Shown here: positions 56,576 through 64,000 of the stretch, in pieces
Layout: each line of letters begins with the position of its first letter
Position numbering within the stretch: position 1 is the first letter of the stretch
Source: an uncultured Granulosicoccaceae bacterium
GTDB taxonomy: Bacteria > Pseudomonadota > Gammaproteobacteria > Granulosicoccales > Granulosicoccaceae
DNA length: 64,000 nucleotides
Reading direction: 5' to 3'
Assembly (NCBI GenBank): GCA_937922675.1
Contig: CALAJN010000009.1
Coordinates: 124,001 to 188,000 of the forward strand
Position numbers and translations under genes: made by a program
Notes under the pieces: generated by a model
Told to the model about the DNA's origin: nothing
Databases searched by the model: none
The model's input: the letters and a program-made list of their open reading frames with translations, nothing else

Positions 56576-57038
56576 CGGAAGACCCTCCTTGCCCTGCAGT
56601 TTTTGCAGGCGTAGCGACCGCCATCAACGATTCCCAAGCAGCGAGATTCTGTTTGATCATCCCCTGCATGGCATCAACAGGTGCTGAAGACAGCACCGAT
56701 GTCATTTGCGCCTGGAAGTCCTTCTGCTGTTGCATGAAGGTGCCAACGCTCTGCCGCAAGTAGTCACCCATCATGTGCTGCATGGGATTCCCGTAGAAGC
56801 GAATGAGTTGGGTAAGCAACTCCTCAGGCAACAGCGGCTCGCCGGCCTGCTCTTGATCAACAATGATCTGCAGCAGCAGCGACCGGGTAATGTCCTCATC
56901 GCAGGTATCGTCAACAATGCAGACGTCAACACCGGAGACGATAAGGTCGCGAATGTCGGCAAGCGTCACGTGCTTGCTCGCCTGCGTGTCGTAAAGGCGA
57001 CGGTTCGCGTATTTCTTGATCAATCGTTGGCCGTTCAC
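56556..57038 (-). CDS. phaR: Polyhydroxyalkanoate synthesis repressor
   Basis: A 160-residue regulator with the PhaR N-terminal DNA-binding domain (LIKKYANRRLYDTQASKHVT, residues about 5-60) and the PHB-accumulation regulatory domain (LLPEELLTQLIRFYGNPMQHMM). PhaR represses phasin and PHA genes and dissociates when it binds polymer. It overlaps phaC. Its targets may include the TGCAGTGCA sites at 57603 and 57725. Confidence 0.93.
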   Translation of the reverse strand: MNGQRLIKKYANRRLYDTQASKHVTLADIRDLIVSGVDVCIVDDTCDEDITRSLLLQIIVDQEQAGEPLLPEELLTQLIRFYGNPMQHMMGDYLRQSVGTFMQQQKDFQAQMTSVLSSAPVDAMQGMIKQNLAAWESLMAVATPAKTAGQGGSSDGEKED

Positions 57039-57146
57039 ACGTTGTTGCCACCGTGGTGCATGAGCTGTCCTCTCAGTGTAGGGCGGTCAGACAAACGTTG
57101 GCGAAGTGCGCGGACCCTATGTGATGTATTTCACTTTTAAATTGAA

Positions 57147-57178
57147 GCCCGGGTACCCCGCTCAACGGGGCCCCGGGC
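57147..57178 (-). terminator. Rho-independent-like terminator of the phasin gene
   Basis: GCCCGGGTACCCCG (57147-57160) can pair with CGGGGCCCCGGGC (57166-57178), forming a strong GC-rich stem with one mismatch and a short loop. On the phasin transcript it is followed by TTCAATTTAAAA. It lies 20 bases after the phasin stop. Confidence 0.75.
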
Positions 57179-57197
57179 CTGGTTCATCAACCGTGCC

Positions 57198-57554
57198 TTA
57201 AGCGTTCTTGACGAGCGCAGAGGCTTCTTCAGCCACTGACTTGGCTTTGGTACCAAATTCGTTTGCGATTTCAGCGTACTCATTGGCACGAGTGCCGAGC
57301 AGCTCGGTGAAGGCGGTTGCTTCAGCCACTTGTGCAGAAGCTACGTCAGACAGGCTGTCGCCTGAGAGCGGCAGCTTTGCTTGCTTGACGGTGTAGTCAA
57401 CAACATCGCCCATCAGCGCGTAGTTCTTGCGCATCATGGTTTCAGCGGTTTCGATGGCGAGACCGCCGAAAAGACGCATCGGCTCCATGGCTTTGGACTG
57501 GAAATCGGTGGCTTGACGAAACTGCTCGGAGAAGTCGGGGAGAGAAACTGACAT
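57198..57554 (-). CDS. Phasin family protein
   Basis: A 118-residue amphipathic, alpha-helical protein with the phasin_2 pattern (FRQATDFQSKAMEPMRLFGG, then a long Ala/Glu-rich helix AEATAFTELLGTRANEYAEI). Phasins coat PHA granules and control their size. The frame opens at 57590, but the ATG at 57554 has an AGGA-type site and begins the conserved domain. It is transcribed away from phaB and has a promoter that overlaps a candidate PhaR operator. Confidence 0.9.
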   Translation of the reverse strand: MSVSLPDFSEQFRQATDFQSKAMEPMRLFGGLAIETAETMMRKNYALMGDVVDYTVKQAKLPLSGDSLSDVASAQVAEATAFTELLGTRANEYAEIANEFGTKAKSVAEEASALVKNA

Positions 57555-57602
57555 TGTGATGTTCCTGAAGTTGAGGAGAAAGGAAAACAATCTTGTCTAT
57601 CT

Positions 57603-57611
57603 TGCAGTGCA
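57603..57611. promoter_or_regulatory. Candidate PhaR operator, phasin side
   Basis: TGCAGTGCA inside the 11-base palindrome TTGCAGTGCAA (57602-57612). It overlaps the -10 element of the phasin promoter, a placement suited to repression. Confidence 0.5.
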
Positions 57612-57724
57612 ACATAGCGGCCGCTAGCGACAGATACAAGCCCTAAATCCAACTGTAGCGCCATTTATTTACGATAACAGTGGTGAATCCGTCGACCAGA
57701 TCATGCATTTTCAGCGCCCGATCG

Positions 57725-57733
57725 TGCACTGCA
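57725..57733. promoter_or_regulatory. Candidate PhaR operator, phaB side
   Basis: TGCACTGCA, the reverse complement of the phasin-side motif, 138 bases before the phaB ATG and continuing into GCAGCAGGCAG. The same 9-mer occurring twice in one divergent gap is unlikely to be chance. Confidence 0.45.
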
Positions 57734-57870
57734 GCAGGCAGATTGTCTCCGTTCAGCACTGGCGCGCACGCACAAACCCGCCGCCTTTTTTTCATTTCAC
57801 TTATGAATTTCACTCACGTATGTGGGTTTTATGAGATCGTTGACTCAAGGCAACCATTGAAACTGAACAC

Positions 57871-58596
57871 ATGACTCGATTGGCAGTAGTAACAGGGGGC
57901 ACTCGCGGCATTGGCGCAGCCGTCTCCATTGAACTGAAAAACCGCAGTTACGCCGTCGCCGCCACCTACGCCGGCAATGATGAGCGGGCCAAGGCCTTCT
58001 CCGAGGACACGGGCATCGCGGTCTTCAAATTTGATGTATCGGACTTCGACGCTTGCCAGGCTGGCGTCGCCAAGATCACAGAACAGCTTGGCCAGCAGGT
58101 GGATGTGTTGGTTAACAATGCCGGTATTACCCGCGATGGAACGATGCATCGCATGACCCCCGAAAACTGGAAGGCGGTACTCGATACCAATCTCGGAGGG
58201 TGCTACAACATGTGCGCCACGGTGATTGACGGCATGCGAGAGCGCAACTTCGGACGCATCGTCAACGTCGGATCCATCAACGGACAGGCCGGACAATACG
58301 GACAGGTCAATTATGCAGCGGCCAAATCCGGCATCCACGGGTTTACCAAGGCACTCGCACAGGAAGGCGCAGCCAAGGGGATCACCGTCAACGCCATCGC
58401 CCCGGGCTATGTAGACACCGACATGGTGCGCGCAGTACCCGATGAGGTGCTTCAGAAAATCATCTCGCGCATCCCCGTTGGCCGCCTCGGTAAAGCTGAC
58501 GACATAGCGCGGAGCGTTGCCTTTCTGGTCGCCGATGACGCGGACTTCATCACAGGCTCTACATTGTCTGTAAATGGCGGGCAGCACATGTACTGA
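57871..58596 (+). CDS. phaB: Acetoacetyl-CoA reductase
   Basis: A 241-residue SDR enzyme reducing acetoacetyl-CoA to (R)-3-hydroxybutyryl-CoA with NADPH, the monomer supply for PHA. The cofactor motif is VTGGTRGIGAAVSIEL, VNNAGITRDGT marks the NNAG strand, and the catalytic Ser-Tyr-Lys set is in NVGSINGQAGQYGQ and NYAAAKSG. The ISRIPVGRLG and STLSVNGGQHMY ends are typical of PhaB. It is divergent from the phasin gene. No phaA (thiolase) is present in the window. Confidence 0.93.
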   Translation: MTRLAVVTGGTRGIGAAVSIELKNRSYAVAATYAGNDERAKAFSEDTGIAVFKFDVSDFDACQAGVAKITEQLGQQVDVLVNNAGITRDGTMHRMTPENWKAVLDTNLGGCYNMCATVIDGMRERNFGRIVNVGSINGQAGQYGQVNYAAAKSGIHGFTKALAQEGAAKGITVNAIAPGYVDTDMVRAVPDEVLQKIISRIPVGRLGKADDIARSVAFLVADDADFITGSTLSVNGGQHMY

Positions 58597-58662
58597 AGCG
58601 TTCAGGCCAGGGAAGGCCGCGCTCTGTAGTGCTTCGGCAGCTGCTTGAAGCGGTCACAGTGC

Positions 58663-58698
58663 CCTGGTGCTGACCCTGGTGCTGACCCCGGTGCTGAC
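58663..58698. repeat. Triple 12-bp tandem repeat downstream of phaB
   Basis: CCTGGTGCTGAC (58663-58674), CCTGGTGCTGAC (58675-58686) and CCCGGTGCTGAC (58687-58698) in direct tandem, in the gap between phaB and the convergent YHS gene. The copies differ by a single base. Confidence 0.75.
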
Positions 58699-58710
58699 CC
58701 TGTCAAGCAC

Positions 58711-59178
58711 TCACTGTGTCAGCCCCAGCCACGCCGCATCCGCCTGCTTCCGATAGTCGCGCCAGCCCTCACCCGCAGCGAGCCATCGCTCAAGCCCTGC
58801 CGGGGCATAGAACAGATGCAACTCATCACCAAAAATCTCCCAAGTCTCTCCGTCCGTTTTCACCAGGCCCTTGCCCAGCGACAAGGCGTTTGCGCAGTGG
58901 CCGTTATATGCCGGTTGGTAGCGCTCCGGCTCGGCTTGGAACTTTGCGGCACTTTCAGCACTGGCAAAGCGCCAGGTCGCGCCCTTGTATGTGACCCGAA
59001 AGGCCTTTGACCCATCGATGGCGTCCCCACGCGGCTCACGCTCAATGTTGCGGTAGGCCACCGTATCGTGGCCACCGATGGCGACCCCGCCAAGGCGGGA
59101 TTTTGAGACAGGCGCTTGTGCCCAAAGAGAGGCTGAGACGACAAGGGCTGCGACGACTATGGCAATGCGAGATTTCAA
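58711..59178 (-). CDS. YHS domain-containing exported protein
   Basis: A 155-residue protein with a signal peptide (IAIVVAALVVSASLWAQAP) and a YHS domain: GGVAIGGHDTVAYRNIEREP, RVTYKGATWRFASAESAAKF and PERYQPAYNGHCA. YHS domains are small, sometimes metal-related modules. The family has no defined function. It lies convergent to phaB with no obvious operon partner. Confidence 0.82.
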   Translation of the reverse strand: MKSRIAIVVAALVVSASLWAQAPVSKSRLGGVAIGGHDTVAYRNIEREPRGDAIDGSKAFRVTYKGATWRFASAESAAKFQAEPERYQPAYNGHCANALSLGKGLVKTDGETWEIFGDELHLFYAPAGLERWLAAGEGWRDYRKQADAAWLGLTQ

Positions 59179-59308
59179 GATGCTTCCTCCGTCTACTAGT
59201 CGTAGACCGTCATGACAGGTACAGGTTCACTGCGACGAGGCCTGAGGCGGCCTTGTAGCGCGGGACCAGCCGAGGATTGGTGATTCTCATGGTGTGTGCG
59301 AGGACGGT

Positions 59309-60748
59309 CTAGGCATCAAACAAGGACGCATGCGCACCGTCACTCGCCAGCCTCTCATGAGCCGCGATCAGCGCTGCACGGAAAGACTCATCAGCGGCTA
59401 GCCCGGGATCAAAAATGGTGTCGATCTTCAACAAGGCTGATACCGTATCCGCAGACCCCGTGTTCTGCTGGCAGATCTCGGCAAGCTTTGGCGCCATGGG
59501 GTCGCGCACATCGATAGGCTCACCGCGCTCATCACGGCCGCTGACAAAAGTCATCCAGGCAGCGACTGCCAGGCACAAACCCCTGGGTAGAAAGCCACGC
59601 TCAAGGTTATCTCTGATAGTACCCAGAAGGCGCTGCGGCAACTTCTGACTGCCGTCCATGGCAATTTGCCAGGTCAGATGCCGGATCGCTGGGTTGCAGT
59701 AGCGCTCCATCAAGCGTGCACAGTAGCGCTCAAGGTTCTCACCCTCGGGACACGGCACCGTCGGTATGATTTCGTCTTGCCATAGCGTCCGTACAAAACG
59801 CTGGAATACAGGATCAGACACGGTATCAGCAATGGTCTCAAAGCCTGCTAGAAATCCAAGGTAGGCAAGTGCCGAGTGCGTGCCGTTAAGACATCGAAGC
59901 TTCATCAACTCATGGGCATCGACCGAAGCGACCAACTGTGCACCGGCGCGCTCCCATGCCGGCCTTGCACCAACAAAGGTGTTTTCAATTACCCACTGGC
60001 GAAAGGGCTCATGCAGTACACACCCGAGGTCCTTGTACCCCTCATGCTGCAACAAGGCCTCAACGTCCAAAGCGGTGGTTGCGGGGGTGATGCGATCAAC
60101 CATGGTGGATGGAAAACGCCCCTCGCGCTTGATCCAGTCTGCAAGCGCAGCATCTCGAGCAGCGGCAAGTTCAATCACGACAGCCTGCACCAAGCTGCCG
60201 TTGGATGGCAGATTGTCACAGCTGACGACAGTGAAAGGTTGTATACCTTGTGCGCGTCGCTGCGCCAGCCCCTCAACGATCAATCCGGGCGCAGAGCGCG
60301 GTGCATGCGGGCGCTCCATGTCGTGAACAACGTCTGGATGCGCAAGGTCAAGCCGCCCGCTTGCCGGAAGATGACAGTAGCCTTTCTCTGTGACTGTCAA
60401 GGTGACGATATTCACCGCAGGATCCGCAAGACGCGATAGCACCGCCTGCGGGTCTTCAGGTACGACAAGCACTTCGCTGATCGACTCGATCACCTGCGAC
60501 TCGCGACCTGCAGCATCCAGACTGATCGAGGTGTAAGCGCCTCCCTGTGGCACAAGCTGATCATGTGCCGTCCGACTCTTCAAGCTGACAGCGCTGATGC
60601 CCCAATGACCATCGGCGATCTGCATTGCCTCATGGGTATAGATCGCCGTGAACGCACGAAAGAAGGCACCGGGGCCGATGTGTACGATGCCGATATCTGC
60701 AGCCTGGCTACTACGCCCTAGCCTGACGGTGGAGTCATCGTTGTTCAT
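59309..60748 (-). CDS. Polyol dehydrogenase of the mannitol dehydrogenase family (MtlK/UxuB-like)
   Basis: A 479-residue NAD(P)-dependent long-chain polyol dehydrogenase. The N-terminal nucleotide-binding motif is VHIGPGAFFRAF. The VTEKGYCH, VSCDNLPSNG, MVDRITPAT and RCLNGTHSALAYLGFL segments contain the family substrate and Lys/His residues. Candidate reactions are D-mannitol or D-arabinitol oxidation, or fructuronate reduction. The start overlaps the molybdopterin oxidoreductase stop by ATGA, so it is the last gene of a minus-strand operon coming from the right edge. Confidence 0.9.
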   Translation of the reverse strand: MNNDDSTVRLGRSSQAADIGIVHIGPGAFFRAFTAIYTHEAMQIADGHWGISAVSLKSRTAHDQLVPQGGAYTSISLDAAGRESQVIESISEVLVVPEDPQAVLSRLADPAVNIVTLTVTEKGYCHLPASGRLDLAHPDVVHDMERPHAPRSAPGLIVEGLAQRRAQGIQPFTVVSCDNLPSNGSLVQAVVIELAAARDAALADWIKREGRFPSTMVDRITPATTALDVEALLQHEGYKDLGCVLHEPFRQWVIENTFVGARPAWERAGAQLVASVDAHELMKLRCLNGTHSALAYLGFLAGFETIADTVSDPVFQRFVRTLWQDEIIPTVPCPEGENLERYCARLMERYCNPAIRHLTWQIAMDGSQKLPQRLLGTIRDNLERGFLPRGLCLAVAAWMTFVSGRDERGEPIDVRDPMAPKLAEICQQNTGSADTVSALLKIDTIFDPGLAADESFRAALIAAHERLASDGAHASLFDA

Positions 60749-62850
60749 GTCAGTGACCCCGAGCTCAAGCGCACAGCCGTGTCGTGAAACACCGCGCCGC
60801 CATTCGGCTTGCCGGGCTCCGCACTGACCAGTGTATTGATGCCCAGGCCACCAGCAAAAGCCGCGTTAGGCCATAGCCCCTCGACGATTACAGTGCCAGC
60901 AAGCAGGGTCTCATCAGCGGCAACACGCAGGCGCACCTCACCCAGATCATTGGCAAGGCTTGCGATCTCACCGTCAACAACCCCATAGGTTGAAATATCC
61001 GAGGGGTGTACAAGCACGCGCGGCTCGCCTTCCATGCGCTGTGAGCCCGGTGTTTCGTTAAAACTGGTATTCAAGAACTGACGCGCAGGCGCTGCTACCA
61101 GTCTCAGCGGAAACTCGACTGAGGCATTGTCGATAACATCCCAATAATCCGGTAGCGCAGGCATACCCTCTGCATGCGGGCCTATGGACGCCCAATCCGG
61201 TGAAAAGCGGAATCGCCGCGACCCATCGGCTACCGAAGAGCCTACCGCGACATGCCCAAAACCATCGAGGAAGTTCGCTGTCTCAAATTCAGGCGCCAGA
61301 TCAATGCTCCCTCCAGCGGCGAGCAAAGCGTTGCGGTCTGGAAGCCCGGAGAGTCGCAAGGTCTCGTCCACCATCTCGGCGTCAGTCAAGGTGAAGCCAC
61401 GATGCTCAAGTCCTAAACGAGATGCTAGCGCACACAGCAAATCATGGTTGCTGATGGTTGCGCCCGGTGGTTCAAGATGACGCGGGCCGAGCTGCAGGTT
61501 GGTGTGACCACTGGCGGTATATAAATCGTCGTGCTCCAGAAACATCGTTGCAGGCAGCACGACATCGGCCAGCAATGCAGTCTCGGTCATGAACTGCTCG
61601 TGCACGACTGTGAACAGGTCTTCTCGCTGCAGACCTTCAATTACGCGCCGTGTCTCAGGCGCAACAACGGCTGGATTGGTGTTTTGTACAAACAAGGCAG
61701 CGACAGGTGGCCCACCTTGCAACTCCGAGGGCTCACCGCACAATACGCGTCCGATTCGGGACTGATCAAAGGTACGTACGCCCTCGTGTAGATCGCGTAT
61801 GTCATGCCCCTCGATCAGGCTGCTATCAATAGGATAGATGTCACTATTGCCGTACAAGGCACCACCTCCGGGCTCGCGCCAGGCACCTGTCAACGCCGGC
61901 AGACAGGAAGCTGCATGCATGTTTACAGCGCCGTTGCGAGAGCGAGAAAATCCGTAGCCCAAACGCAAGAAGCTCTTGCGAGTAGAGCCATACCAGCGCG
62001 CAAACTGCAGGATGTCCTCAACTGACAGGCCTGTTATATCAGCAGCCCAAGCTGGGGTACGAGAGTTGACATGGTGCTCCAATCGGTCAGCGTCGTCGGT
62101 ATATTGCGCGATGTAGTCGCGATCAACCAGATCTTCTGCAAACAGCACGTGCATTACTGCACAGGCAAGCGCACCATCAGTGCCTGGTCGCAGCATCAGG
62201 TGTAGATCGGCCTTGTCTGCTGTGCGAGTTCGATAGGGGTCTACAACTACCAGTCTTGCATTATTTTCACGGCGAGCTTCAGCAATATAGTGCATCACAT
62301 TAACCTGTGTGTTCACAGGATTTCCGCCCCAGATTACAACGAGTTCAGACTTGCGCATCAGTCGAACGTCGCTACCGCGTTTGACTCCCGCCCCCGCAAC
62401 CCATCCTGCATTGGACAGGGCTGTGCAAAAAGTCGAGTGTTGACGCGAAGTACCGTAAGCGTGACGAAAACGATCCAGGCCGTCACGCTGCACCAGGCCC
62501 ATGGTGCCTGCGTAGTGAAACGGCCAGATGGACTGTGGCCCATACGTTTGGGCGATACGATCGAAGCGCTCGGCAACCCCATCAATAGCATCACTCAAGG
62601 GCACATGCTCGAACGCGTCCAGCGACGCCTGTGAATGCCCGGGCCGTCTGACCAAGGCCCTCAGCAAACGATCAGGATGATGAATGCGTTCGTTGTAGCG
62701 GGAGACCTTGGCGCAGATGACGCCGCGTGTATAGGTGTGCTCCTTGGTTCCCCGTACCTTCCCTACTCTCCCATTATCATCAATCTCGACATCCAGCGCA
62801 CAGACGCTTGGGCAATCGTGCGGACAGGTGGAGCGGACAATTCGTGTCAT
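60745..62850 (-). CDS. Molybdopterin-dependent oxidoreductase (DMSO reductase family)
   Basis: A 701-residue Mo/W enzyme. The 4Fe-4S motif STCPHDCPSVCAL and GVICAKVSRY is at the N-terminus. It has VQRDGLDRFRHAYGTSR, VIWGGNPVNTQ, LVVVDPYRTRTADKADLHL, EHDDLYTASGHTNLQLG and a C-terminal MopB dinucleotide-binding domain (NTSFNETPGSQRMEGEPRVL). No Tat signal is visible from the Met at 62850, so it is probably cytoplasmic. The frame opens earlier (62961), but the Met at 62850 begins the Fe-S domain. Its substrate is not evident; neighbouring polyol and triose genes suggest a small carbon compound. Confidence 0.87.
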   Translation of the reverse strand: MTRIVRSTCPHDCPSVCALDVEIDDNGRVGKVRGTKEHTYTRGVICAKVSRYNERIHHPDRLLRALVRRPGHSQASLDAFEHVPLSDAIDGVAERFDRIAQTYGPQSIWPFHYAGTMGLVQRDGLDRFRHAYGTSRQHSTFCTALSNAGWVAGAGVKRGSDVRLMRKSELVVIWGGNPVNTQVNVMHYIAEARRENNARLVVVDPYRTRTADKADLHLMLRPGTDGALACAVMHVLFAEDLVDRDYIAQYTDDADRLEHHVNSRTPAWAADITGLSVEDILQFARWYGSTRKSFLRLGYGFSRSRNGAVNMHAASCLPALTGAWREPGGGALYGNSDIYPIDSSLIEGHDIRDLHEGVRTFDQSRIGRVLCGEPSELQGGPPVAALFVQNTNPAVVAPETRRVIEGLQREDLFTVVHEQFMTETALLADVVLPATMFLEHDDLYTASGHTNLQLGPRHLEPPGATISNHDLLCALASRLGLEHRGFTLTDAEMVDETLRLSGLPDRNALLAAGGSIDLAPEFETANFLDGFGHVAVGSSVADGSRRFRFSPDWASIGPHAEGMPALPDYWDVIDNASVEFPLRLVAAPARQFLNTSFNETPGSQRMEGEPRVLVHPSDISTYGVVDGEIASLANDLGEVRLRVAADETLLAGTVIVEGLWPNAAFAGGLGINTLVSAEPGKPNGGAVFHDTAVRLSSGSLT

Positions 62851-62872
62851 GTCAGATCGTGCTAGTTCCTGG

Positions 62873-64000
62873 TCAGCTTCGAGCGGCAAGCGCTGCAAAG
62901 AAGCGTGCCACACCTTCAGCCCCCGGGTCGACAACACCGGCAAGAGAGGCCTCTGGCACATAGGCAGATCGCCCTGATCGGGCCGTCGTCATGCGCGCTG
63001 TGGAATCGGCGCCCTCACGCGCAGCAACGGCTGCCGACGCCAAGCTGGCATCAGTAGCACTTAGAGCATCCAGGGCGGGCAACAAGGCGTCCACCATGGT
63101 GCGATGCCCGGGCTCGGCGCCGCCATAGACCATCATCTGGTCCAGCCCTTCGCGCAACGCTGTCACCGCCGACGCGCCCCGAGCCGACGCATCTGCAGAC
63201 GCTGAAAAAAGAATTGCCAACAGCACCCCTGAAGAGCCACCCATGGTGGTGGTCAATCGCTCACCGAGCGTGCGGTACAAATCAGTGATGTCAGCCAGGG
63301 GTAGTTCGTCAACACTTGCAGCCAGAGTGCGTGCAGCAGTCGCTACAGTGGACCCTGTGTCACCATCACCCACCTTGGCATCAAGGGCATTCAGATCGGC
63401 TTCCATGGAATCGAAGGCCATGCAGCCGTCCAAGATCAATGCCCGTCGCTCCGGATGCGTACTCGCTGCGACCTTCCTACCTTCGAGCCCGTCAGGTAGT
63501 GGCTGGGGCCGCACCTCAACAACCTCGGCCAAACCCGGCCATGCGTCAGATTGCACATCAATAGCCAGTGCATCAATCCAATCGGCACGAGCCGGCAACA
63601 AGGAGATACTGAAGCCATGCATATCGAGTGACGTCATGAGCGGTGCCGGCCCGATCATGTTGCGTATGGAACTGCCGTGCGAGCCTGTCAGTATCGCGTT
63701 GACGACAACCGACATCTCCAACGGGGTTGCAGCCCCCAGGTTATTGACCAGAGCAATCTGATCGCGACCGTCGGTATGCAAAGCGTCCATCATTGTGCCA
63801 ACAAGAAGCGCAGCACTGTCTACAGGCACAGACTGCACTCCAGGCTCACCGTGGATACCGAGACCAAGCTCTGCGTAACCCTCAGCGATACGATCATCCT
63901 TGGACTGCCCGGGGACCGTGCAGTTATCCAGCGCCACACCATAGGTGCGCACCGCACCAGCAACATCGCGCGCAATGGCTGCAACAGCCTCAAGCGAGGC
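62873..64000 (-). CDS. Dihydroxyacetone kinase-like protein (DhaK-DhaL fusion), 5' cut by window
   Basis: The coding frame continues past the right edge, so the N-terminus is missing. The visible part includes the end of a DhaK-like domain (LGLGIHGEPGVQ, LVNNLGAATPLEMSVV, SLDMHGFSISLLPA) and a DhaL domain with the ADP-Mg motif LDAKVGDGDTGSTVATAARTL, GGSSGVLLAILFSA and GHRTMVDALLPALDAL. ATP-dependent kinases of this kind act on dihydroxyacetone, erythrulose or related ketoses. It is 22 bases upstream of the molybdopterin oxidoreductase gene, apparently in one operon with the polyol dehydrogenase. Confidence 0.88.
   Translation of the reverse strand, partial: ASLEAVAAIARDVAGAVRTYGVALDNCTVPGQSKDDRIAEGYAELGLGIHGEPGVQSVPVDSAALLVGTMMDALHTDGRDQIALVNNLGAATPLEMSVVVNAILTGSHGSSIRNMIGPAPLMTSLDMHGFSISLLPARADWIDALAIDVQSDAWPGLAEVVEVRPQPLPDGLEGRKVAASTHPERRALILDGCMAFDSMEADLNALDAKVGDGDTGSTVATAARTLAASVDELPLADITDLYRTLGERLTTTMGGSSGVLLAILFSASADASARGASAVTALREGLDQMMVYGGAEPGHRTMVDALLPALDALSATDASLASAAVAAREGADSTARMTTARSGRSAYVPEASLAGVVDPGAEGVARFFAALAARS

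Larger units (their letters stand above)
57555..57870. promoter_or_regulatory. Divergent phasin/phaB regulatory region (316 bases)
   Basis: No gene is visible here. On the minus strand it contains a phasin promoter (TTGTAT 57634-57639, 17-base spacer, TATGTT 57611-57616). It also contains two copies of the 9-mer TGCAGTGCA/TGCACTGCA (57603-57611 and 57725-57733). The first copy, extended to TTGCAGTGCAA (57602-57612), overlaps the phasin -10 element. The second lies about 140 bases before phaB, next to CTGCAG and GGCAG. Known PhaR proteins bind TGC-rich palindromes of this sort. The right third is AT-rich and probably holds the phaB promoter. Confidence 0.55.

Overview
The window reads as a chromosomal segment of a moderately GC-rich, aerobic, heterotrophic gammaproteobacterium, probably marine. 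The reasons are a class I PHA system with PhaR and phasin, a large NAD-dependent glutamate dehydrogenase, a MaeB-type malic enzyme, polyamine and methylated-amine catabolism, and several sugar ABC systems. Granulosicoccus-like bacteria are a plausible match, but that is an inference from gene content. I found no rRNA, tRNA, CRISPR array, phage or intact transposase. Nearly all of the sequence is coding.

Layout. 0-2.3 kb: the end of a GH63-like glycosidase, a sugar ABC ATPase and an M48 lipoprotein protease. 2.5-7.6 kb: giant glutamate dehydrogenase and a small membrane protein. 7.7-14.0 kb: a tight corrinoid one-carbon operon (corrinoid protein, DUF1638 protein, PF13769-like protein, MetV-like and MetF-like proteins, methyl-THF:corrinoid methyltransferase, RamA-like activator). 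14.1-20.8 kb: a PotDBCA-type polyamine ABC transporter followed by a gamma-glutamyl-polyamine synthetase-like and a PuuB-like oxidase, ending in a small inverted-repeat element. 21-26.2 kb: a GlxA/AraC regulator, an MttB-family methyltransferase, a CX5R phosphatase and a BHMT-like methyltransferase. Together these look like a pathway that demethylates quaternary or methylated amines into the tetrahydrofolate pool.

26.2-35.9 kb: housekeeping genes (DUF445; a minus-strand run of EamA exporter, DUF3820, leuA, maeB and hopJ-like genes; a degenerate receiver protein; an S41 peptidase lipoprotein; a histidine phosphatase). 36.0-37.4 kb: an omega-aminotransferase likely to act on polyamines or related amines. 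37.6-52.3 kb: glycan use, with a secreted multidomain GH10 xylanase, an ABC ATPase and a divergent galactoside operon (alpha-galactosidase, galK, galT, a glycosyltransferase remnant, GH42 beta-galactosidase, binding protein and two permeases). The divergent ATPase probably energises that transporter.

52.3-58.6 kb: polyhydroxyalkanoate locus (DUF3141 PhaC-like hydrolase, phaC, phaR, phasin, divergent phaB), with a 9-bp palindromic motif on both sides of the phasin/phaB intergenic region. 58.7-64 kb: a YHS protein, then a minus-strand set of polyol dehydrogenase, molybdopterin oxidoreductase and dihydroxyacetone-kinase-like protein (cut by the window edge). The most interesting signal is the corrinoid system: its corrinoid protein has a strongly acidic N-terminus, while four partner proteins carry Arg-rich terminal tails. 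It also includes two uncharacterised families in the operon.
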